A DNA stretch of 11,080 nucleotides from NCBI GenBank assembly GCA_003695085.1, contig RFIV01000370.1:1-11080 (forward strand), written 5' to 3'. The stretch comes from Gammaproteobacteria bacterium (GTDB taxonomy: Bacteria; Pseudomonadota; Gammaproteobacteria; Pseudomonadales; Oleiphilaceae). How positions within the stretch are numbered: the first letter of the stretch is position 1; each line of letters opens with the position of its first letter. Under the pieces are notes generated by a model. The model had not been told where the DNA came from and made no database searches. It saw only the letters and a program-made list of their open reading frames with translations. The position numbers and the translations under genes are program-made. Below, piece after piece: positions 6,810 through 11,080 of this stretch.

Positions 6810-7537
6810 GCTGGCTCTATGCGGATCAGGGCAATAGCCGCATCAAGTGGCGCCTGAGCCGGGGTGACCAGACAGTCGCCGGTGTGGCCCTGACTCCGGA
6901 CGAGTTGGCAGAGACTCTCCGATCCGCGGGGGCGTGGCCGACAGGTGTGGCTCTGGCGTCGGTTGCCAGTGATGCAGGACTGCAGCGCTGGGAAAAGGCG
7001 TTCTCGGGCTGCCGCTTCTGGTATGCTCAGGTCCGAAAAACGCTGCAGGGACTCAAGGTGGCCTACTCCAGACCGGACACGCTCGGAGTGGACCGCTGGC
7101 TGGCAATGGCGGGTGGCTGGCAATGCTACCGCGGACAGGCCTACGCAGTGGTCGATGCCGGTACGGCCATTACCTTTGACGTCGTGGCCGCTGATGGCGA
7201 GCATCTGGGCGGATGGATCGCCCCGGGTGTCCGATTGCTCACGCAAGCAGTGGAATCCGGGATGGCCCGCGTACAGTCCGCAGCGCCCAATCTGGCGGCC
7301 GGACTGGGGAGAAATACACAGGCGTGTGTCGCGGCAGGGCTGGGTGTCCAACTGGCTGGAATGATACGTGAAGCGGAAGCGTATCTGGCTGAGAGACGTA
7401 TTCGGCGGCTGTTGCTGACCGGGGGCGATGCGCTGCTTTTGAAGGGGGCTTGTCGCGGGAATGTTGAGTGCATCCATGTGCCTGATCTGGTGCTGGATGG
7501 TCTGGAATGGGTACACAGGGTGGAGATGCCGGAATGA
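6806..7537 (+). CDS. coaX: Type III pantothenate kinase
   Basis: A 243-residue cytoplasmic enzyme for the first step of coenzyme A synthesis: pantothenate plus ATP to 4'-phosphopantothenate. It belongs to the ASKHA fold. The N-terminal phosphate loop is DQGNSRIKW (7-15), matching the family D-x-G-N-(T/S)-x-x-K pattern. GVDRW (94-98) carries the pantothenate-binding residues. DAGTAITFD (117-125) is the second phosphate motif with catalytic Asp, and GGWIAPG (135-141) follows. Length is typical. The start overlaps the birA stop and the stop overlaps the next start (both ATGA), so the three genes are translated as a coupled set. Both birA and coaX feed cofactor supply (biotin, CoA) to acyl metabolism. 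Confidence 0.97.
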   Translation: MSWLYADQGNSRIKWRLSRGDQTVAGVALTPDELAETLRSAGAWPTGVALASVASDAGLQRWEKAFSGCRFWYAQVRKTLQGLKVAYSRPDTLGVDRWLAMAGGWQCYRGQAYAVVDAGTAITFDVVAADGEHLGGWIAPGVRLLTQAVESGMARVQSAAPNLAAGLGRNTQACVAAGLGVQLAGMIREAEAYLAERRIRRLLLTGGDALLLKGACRGNVECIHVPDLVLDGLEWVHRVEMPE

Positions 7538-8244
7538 GGTGGATTTTTCTGTCACTGTTTCTGCTGAATCTTCTGGTTCTGGCGGCACAGTATAATGGGT
7601 GGGGGGCGGCACCGGTTGTCCGGCAGCAGCCTGTGGTTCATGAAGGCGCCCAGCCACTCATCATGCTGCGTGAGCTGAAAGCGACTGACCCCTACAAGTC
7701 GGTCCTGGTAGCCGATGCCCGTAACAAGACTACCGGGAACAAAAAAGAGCGCCTCTGTTTGCTTTTTGGGCCCATTTACGACAAAACCGAAGCAGAGGAG
7801 CTGGTAAGTTACCTGAGCAATAATCGGGTTCGCGCGCGGCAAATTGAACGCGAACGCGAAGTGGCACCGGACTACTGGGTATACATCCCGCCCTTGCCAT
7901 CTCGTGCTCAGGCCAACAAGAAGCTTGCAGAGCTTCAGGTTCGGAAGATCGACAGTTACCGTATCAGTCAGGGGCCGCTGCGCAATGGTATCTCGCTCGG
8001 GCTGTTCAGAAACATTGACAGTGCGCGGGCCATGCTGGAAGAGCGTCGCAAGCAGGGGCTGAACGCCGAGATGAAAGAAGTGCGCAGAACCCGAAAGGAA
8101 TACTGGGTGACGCCGGAGGATCCCTCCAGTGTTGGCCTTCGCGCACGGGTTGATCCCCTGTTTTTGGGGAGCAAGCAGTGGTCCCGAATTGAGCGGCGAG
8201 AAATTTTGTGCGAGGGGCTTGCATCGGAAAAAAAAGTTCCTTAG
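7534..8244 (+). CDS. Membrane-anchored SPOR-domain protein
   Basis: A 236-residue protein. ATG 7534 overlaps the coaX stop, with GGAG 8 bases upstream; an in-frame GTG 27 bases earlier lies inside coaX and is less likely. Residues 2-20 (RWIFLSLFLLNLLVLAAQ) form one N-terminal membrane segment or uncleaved signal anchor, leaving the rest in the periplasm. About residues 73-180 resemble a SPOR domain. It starts with LCLLFGPIYDKTEAEELVSYL and ends with a second strand-helix unit, GISLGLFRNIDSARAMLEE (from 152), with YWVYIPPLPS between. SPOR domains bind denuded septal peptidoglycan, so a role in the cell envelope or division is likely. The same gene follows coaX in pseudomonads, from memory. The specific function is unknown. 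It ends with an A-rich KK run before the tRNA cluster. Confidence 0.87.
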   Translation: MRWIFLSLFLLNLLVLAAQYNGWGAAPVVRQQPVVHEGAQPLIMLRELKATDPYKSVLVADARNKTTGNKKERLCLLFGPIYDKTEAEELVSYLSNNRVRARQIEREREVAPDYWVYIPPLPSRAQANKKLAELQVRKIDSYRISQGPLRNGISLGLFRNIDSARAMLEERRKQGLNAEMKEVRRTRKEYWVTPEDPSSVGLRARVDPLFLGSKQWSRIERREILCEGLASEKKVP

Positions 8245-8247
8245 TAT
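8219..8247 (+). promoter_or_regulatory. Candidate promoter of the tRNA-tuf operon
   Basis: TTGCAT (8219-8224), a 17-bp spacer containing an A-tract, and TAGTAT (8242-8247, 4 of 6 to TATAAT), followed by the G+C-rich AGCGGCC. A GC-rich stretch after the -10 is typical of stable-RNA promoters under stringent control. It overlaps the end of the SPOR gene. Prediction only. Confidence 0.4.
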
Positions 8248-8250
8248 AGC

Positions 8251-8271
8251 GGCCTCTCGAAATGAGAGGCC
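8251..8271 (+). terminator. Hairpin between SPOR gene and tRNA cluster
   Basis: GGCCTCTC-GAAAT-GAGAGGCC is a perfect 8-bp stem with a 5-base loop, 6 bases after the SPOR gene stop and 6 bases before the first tRNA. The tail is only TTGTG, so termination would be weak. If the promoter just upstream is real, the hairpin lies at the start of the tRNA precursor and could instead be a leader or processing structure. Confidence 0.5.
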
Positions 8272-8277
8272 TTGTGA

Positions 8278-8353
8278 GCTGGCGTAGCTCAGTTGGTAGA
8301 GCAGCTGACTTGTAATCAGCAGGTCGGGGGTTCGATTCCGTCCGCCAGCTCCA
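8278..8353 (+). tRNA. tRNA-Thr (anticodon TGT)
   Basis: A full 76-base cloverleaf with encoded CCA. The acceptor GCTGGCG pairs perfectly with CGCCAGC; discriminator T73. Anticodon stem GCTGA/TCAGC holds loop CTTGTAA with anticodon TGT at 8311-8313, reading ACA. T-loop TTCGATT. First tRNA of the cluster before tuf. Confidence 0.97.
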
Positions 8354-8390
8354 TTTAGTTTCCGGCGTTCCGCGACAGCGGGGCGTGTGT

Positions 8391-8474
8391 GGAGGGGTTC
8401 CCGAGTGGCCAAAGGGATCAGACTGTAAATCTGACGCGAAAGCTTCGGTGGTTCGAATCCACCCCCCTCCACCA
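8391..8474 (+). tRNA. tRNA-Tyr (anticodon GTA)
   Basis: An 84-base class II tRNA with a long variable arm and encoded CCA. Acceptor GGAGGGG/CCCCTCC with A73. Anticodon stem TCAGA/TCTGA, loop CTGTAAA, anticodon GTA at 8425-8427. The variable arm contains a small GC-GAAA-GC hairpin. T-stem GGTGG/CCACC. Confidence 0.97.
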
Positions 8475-8490
8475 CTTCTTTTTAAGGAGT

Positions 8491-8565
<75 letters not shown>

Positions 8566-8573
8566 GGTGGAGA

Positions 8574-8649
<76 letters not shown>

Positions 8650-8812
8650 TCCCCTCGAGAAGCTTCGGAAAAACACCTTTTGCGCCCATGGGACGACTGT
8701 CGTCGAATGGGGGCAGCCGTGTGTCGACGGCGGTAGAAAACAGTGGCCAGGTAATCGGCAGCAAGGCCTTTTCTTTGACTATATCTGTTGTGAATTGACC
8801 GGAGGATCTCTC

Positions 8813-9997
8813 ATGGCGAAGCAGAAATTCAACAGGACCAAGCCTCACCTCAACATCGGAACCATCGGGCACGTGGACCATGGGAAGACCACGTTGACCG
8901 CGGCGATCACCAAAGTGTTGTCCAAGCGGGGGCTGGCCGACTACACCACGTTCGACCAGATTGACAAGGCCCCTGAAGAGCGCGCCAGAGGGATCACGAT
9001 TGCCACCGCGCATGTCGAGTATGAGACCGAAACGCGACACTATGCCCACGTGGACTGCCCGGGACACGCCGACTACATCAAAAACATGATCACCGGTGCC
9101 GCGCAGATGGACGGTGCCATTCTGGTGGTCAGCGCGCCTGACGGCCCCATGCCGCAGACGCGAGAGCACATCCTCCTGGCCCGCCAGGTGGGCGTTCCCT
9201 ATATCGTCGTCGCCCTCAACAAGGTTGACATGATGGACGACGAGGAGCTGCTTGAGCTGGTCGAGTTGGAGTTGCGGGAGCTGCTGGATTCCTACGAGTT
9301 CCCGGGTGATGAAATCCCCATCATCCGCATGAGTGCATTGAAGGCGCTCCAGGGCGATGAGAAGGAAGAGCAGGCCATCCTCGAGCTGATGGACGCCGTC
9401 GACAAGTTTGTGCCGCTTCCCGAGCGGCCCATCGACAAGCCCTTCATGATGGCCGTTGAGGACGTGTTCACCATTTCGGGTCGTGGGACCGTGGCCACCG
9501 GGCGTGTGGAGCGCGGCGTGGTGAAGATGGGCGATGAGGTGGAGATCGTCGGTATCCGGCCCACACGCAAGACCGTGGTGACCGGTGTGGAGATGTTCCG
9601 GAAGATCCTGGACCGTGGCGAGGCCGGCGACAACATCGGCGTCTTGCTGCGTGGTATCAAGCGGAAAGAGGTGGAGCGTGGGCAGGTCCTGGCCAAGCCC
9701 GGTTCCATCACCCCGCATACCAAGTTCCGCGGGTCTGTCTACGTGCTGAGCAAAGAAGAAGGTGGCCGCCACACCCCGTTCTTCAGCGGGTATCGACCGC
9801 AGTTCTACTTCCGGACCACTGACGTGACCGGCGTTGTGACGTTGCCCGAGGGTACGGAAATGGTGATGCCGGGTGACCGGGTGACCATCGAAGTGCACCT
9901 CATCACGCCCATCGCGATGGAGAAAGAGCTTCGCTTCGCCATCCGGGAAGGCGGTCGGACCGTCGGTGCCGGGGTCGTGAGCGAGATAATCGAATAG
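8813..9997 (+). CDS. tuf: Translation elongation factor EF-Tu
   Basis: A 394-residue GTPase that carries aminoacyl-tRNA to the ribosomal A site. ATG 8813 has GGAGG (8801-8805) 7 bases upstream. The G domain has the P-loop GHVDHGKT (19-26), switch I RGITIAT (T62), DCPGH (81-85), NKVD (136-139) and the SAL motif. Domains II and III follow, including GTVATGRVERG, KPHTKF-like PHTKF, RHTPFF, and the end REGGRTVGAGVVSEIIE. The 163-base leader after the tRNA shows no clear promoter, so it is probably co-transcribed with the four tRNAs. Several features (LSKRGLADY after the P-loop, GTVATG rather than GTVVTG, IRPTRKTVVTGVEMF, ITPIAMEKELRFAIREGG) recall deltaproteobacterial EF-Tu more than gammaproteobacterial EF-Tu, from memory. 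Unusual residues are A134 where F is common before LNK, and P109 in SAPDGPMPQ. Codons favour G/C endings. Confidence 0.98.
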   Translation: MAKQKFNRTKPHLNIGTIGHVDHGKTTLTAAITKVLSKRGLADYTTFDQIDKAPEERARGITIATAHVEYETETRHYAHVDCPGHADYIKNMITGAAQMDGAILVVSAPDGPMPQTREHILLARQVGVPYIVVALNKVDMMDDEELLELVELELRELLDSYEFPGDEIPIIRMSALKALQGDEKEEQAILELMDAVDKFVPLPERPIDKPFMMAVEDVFTISGRGTVATGRVERGVVKMGDEVEIVGIRPTRKTVVTGVEMFRKILDRGEAGDNIGVLLRGIKRKEVERGQVLAKPGSITPHTKFRGSVYVLSKEEGGRHTPFFSGYRPQFYFRTTDVTGVVTLPEGTEMVMPGDRVTIEVHLITPIAMEKELRFAIREGGRTVGAGVVSEIIE

Positions 9998-10034
9998 CTG
10001 GTATGTCCTGGCCAACCACAGCCGGTCGTATCCC

Positions 10035-10063
10035 TTGACGGGCAGGTGTGCATCCCGTAACCT
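10035..10063 (+). promoter_or_regulatory. Candidate secE-nusG promoter
   Basis: TTGACG (10035-10040, 5 of 6 to TTGACA), a 17-bp spacer and TAACCT (10058-10063, weak but with the key T1, A2 and T6). A start near 10070 would put the 10071-10086 hairpin at the mRNA 5' end. Prediction only. Confidence 0.4.
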
Positions 10064-10070
10064 TCGCCCG

Positions 10071-10086
10071 CGTGCGTACGCGCACG
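10071..10086 (+). other. Stem-loop with TACG tetraloop in the secE leader
   Basis: CGTGCG-TACG-CGCACG is a perfect 6-bp G+C-rich stem with a UNCG-type tetraloop. No T-run follows, so it is not an intrinsic terminator. It could protect the 5' end of the secE-nusG message or mark a processing site between tuf and secE. Confidence 0.5.
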
Positions 10087-10125
10087 TCGGCGCGAACCCT
10101 TGCAACCTCGCTTTCAGGCAAGACA

Positions 10126-10509
10126 ATGTCGAACCAGAGAATCGTCAACTTTTCCTATTTTGTCGGCACGCTGACATTGTTTTACGTGCTGGGGAAGTTG
10201 CTTTATCAGTTCTGGGGACATTTCGGTTTTCGGGATACCTACCTGATTGGGGAAATGGGCTACCCGTGGGTCATTTCCGCAGTGGTGACCGCTATCACGC
10301 TGTTCATCGTGCTGCGTAGCGAAAAGGTCAACCCGTTCCTGGTGGAGGTCGTTGCCGAGCTGCGTGAAGTCACTTGGCCTACGTGGCAGGAGGTGGTGTC
10401 CCACACCCGTGTCGTCATTTTGACGGTTATCGTCATAGCGTTGATCCTGGGTGCTTTCGACGTGTTGTGGGCGAAGATGTCGAAGTTCCTGCTGAACCCA
10501 ACCCTCTGA
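10126..10509 (+). CDS. secE: Preprotein translocase subunit SecE
   Basis: A 127-residue inner-membrane subunit of the SecYEG channel. It has three predicted membrane segments at about residues 11-31, 48-63 and 94-115, the long form also found in E. coli. The conserved cytoplasmic amphipathic part is NPFLVEVVAELREVTWPTWQE (69-89, given here for its TWPT core at 83-86). ATG 10126 is preferred because the ORF upstream is Arg/Thr-rich, not SecE-like, and AGG lies 7 bases before the ATG. The TWPTW form, with W after T, is more like deltaproteobacterial SecE than the usual gammaproteobacterial TWPTRQE (from memory). nusG follows after 20 bases, the standard pair. Confidence 0.96.
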   Translation: MSNQRIVNFSYFVGTLTLFYVLGKLLYQFWGHFGFRDTYLIGEMGYPWVISAVVTAITLFIVLRSEKVNPFLVEVVAELREVTWPTWQEVVSHTRVVILTVIVIALILGAFDVLWAKMSKFLLNPTL

Positions 10510-10529
10510 ACGCGAGGAGTGTGCGCTCG

Positions 10530-11060
10530 ATGGCGATGGCATGGTATGCGGTTCACACCTATTCCGGCTACGAGCACAAGGCGAAGGCCGCGCTCGAGGA
10601 GCGGGTCAAGTCGCTGGGGATGGAAGAATTTTTCGGCGAGATCCTCGTGCCCACGGAAAGCGTCGTGGAAATGGTCAAGGGGGTCAAGCGGACGACCACG
10701 CGGAAGTTCTTCCCCGGCTATGTCCTCGTGCAGATGGAGTTGAACAACAAAACCTGGCACGTGGTGAAGAATACCCCCAAGATTACCGGCTTTGTTGGCC
10801 ATGCCAAGAACCCGGTGCCCATACCGGATAGCGAGGTGGCTCGTATCACCGACCAGATGAGCGAGGGGGCTGCGAAGCCGAAGCCCAAGATCGATTTCGA
10901 GAAGGGCGAGAGTGTACGGGTGATCGACGGGCCGTTTTCCAACTTCAACGGCGTGGTGGAGGAAGTCAAGCCCGACAAGGGTAAGATCCGGGTGCTCGTC
11001 AGCATATTCGGGCGTTCGACCCCGGTCGAACTGGACTACGGACAGGTTGAAAAGAACTGA
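10530..11060 (+). CDS. nusG: Transcription termination/antitermination factor NusG
   Basis: A 176-residue factor that binds the RNA polymerase clamp through its N-terminal domain. Its KOW domain links polymerase to Rho or to ribosomal protein S10. The start is ATG 10530, with GAGGAG (10514-10519) 10 bases upstream; ATG 10536 is the alternative, with a longer spacing. The N-terminal domain begins WYAVHTYSGYE and contains RKFFPGYVLVQMEL (from 58). The KOW region starts near residue 122 (FEKGESVRVIDGPF) and ends IFGRSTPVELDYGQVEKN. The segments KITGFVG, SEGAAKPKPKIDFEKGE and VKPDKGKIRVLVS match remembered myxobacterial/deltaproteobacterial NusG better than the gammaproteobacterial RVMGFIGG and VDYEKSRL forms. 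rplK should follow; the remaining 20 bases of the window show nothing definite. Confidence 0.97.
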   Translation: MAMAWYAVHTYSGYEHKAKAALEERVKSLGMEEFFGEILVPTESVVEMVKGVKRTTTRKFFPGYVLVQMELNNKTWHVVKNTPKITGFVGHAKNPVPIPDSEVARITDQMSEGAAKPKPKIDFEKGESVRVIDGPFSNFNGVVEEVKPDKGKIRVLVSIFGRSTPVELDYGQVEKN

Positions 11061-11080
11061 CGCATCGATTCCCTCCTGAG

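Noticed and set aside
6653..7657. 334-codon minus-strand open frame across birA and coaX
   Set aside because: It is antisense to two well-supported enzymes; the translation has a low-complexity look and no recognisable motif.
8775..8800. Separate tuf promoter from TTGACT or TTGACC
   Set aside because: Neither has a usable -10 box 16-18 bases downstream; the second would place it inside the gene. Co-transcription with the tRNAs is more likely.
10048..10125. Upstream in-frame extension of secE by 26 residues
   Set aside because: The extra residues are Arg/Thr-rich and unlike SecE. They overlap the candidate promoter and hairpin, and the ATG at 10126 gives the usual length.

Overview
The window looks like a chromosomal core region of a gammaproteobacterium of moderate-to-high G+C. 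The order 5S rRNA end, birA, coaX, SPOR-domain gene, tRNA-Thr/Tyr/Gly/Thr, tuf, secE, nusG matches what I remember of this locus in Pseudomonas-type gammaproteobacteria. The 5S 3' end and the U73 discriminator in both tRNA-Thr genes also fit that group. Every coding gene is on the + strand.

Layout: (1) 1-98, the 3' end of a 5S rRNA gene and a strong intrinsic terminator closing an rRNA operon. (2) 99-423, a gene-poor gap with a 13-bp inverted repeat about 200 bp apart. (3) 424-5794, a tight four-gene operon of secreted proteins. Each has a signal peptide followed at once by a related acidic motif of the form E-L-x-x-L-D-(D/E)-x-x-L-S-x-V-x-G-Q-x-G. The last is a 784-residue repeat protein. 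They probably belong to a poorly characterised family (DUF6160-like, or related to the Acinetobacter Fil proteins, from memory). No function can be read from the sequence. (4) 5823-8244, birA-coaX-SPOR gene, translationally coupled by ATGA overlaps: biotin ligase/repressor, type III pantothenate kinase, and a membrane-anchored SPOR protein. (5) 8219-8649, a stable-RNA promoter candidate and four tRNA genes. (6) 8813-11060, tuf, secE and nusG: translation elongation, protein export and transcription elongation. The rplKAJL-rpoBC genes would be expected next.

The most interesting points are two. First, the secreted paralogue operon sits between the rRNA operon and birA. Second, EF-Tu, SecE and NusG here look, from remembered family sequences, more like deltaproteobacterial/myxobacterial proteins than gammaproteobacterial ones. 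The tRNA-Thr(GGT) just upstream has an acceptor stem whose two strands do not match well: an A7-C66 mismatch and two G-U pairs. Its 3' strand is the exact complement of a different 5' strand (GCCCACG). Together these suggest in-place replacement of the tuf-secE-nusG segment by horizontal transfer, with a recombination joint inside the tRNA gene. This is an inference and needs alignments and trees.
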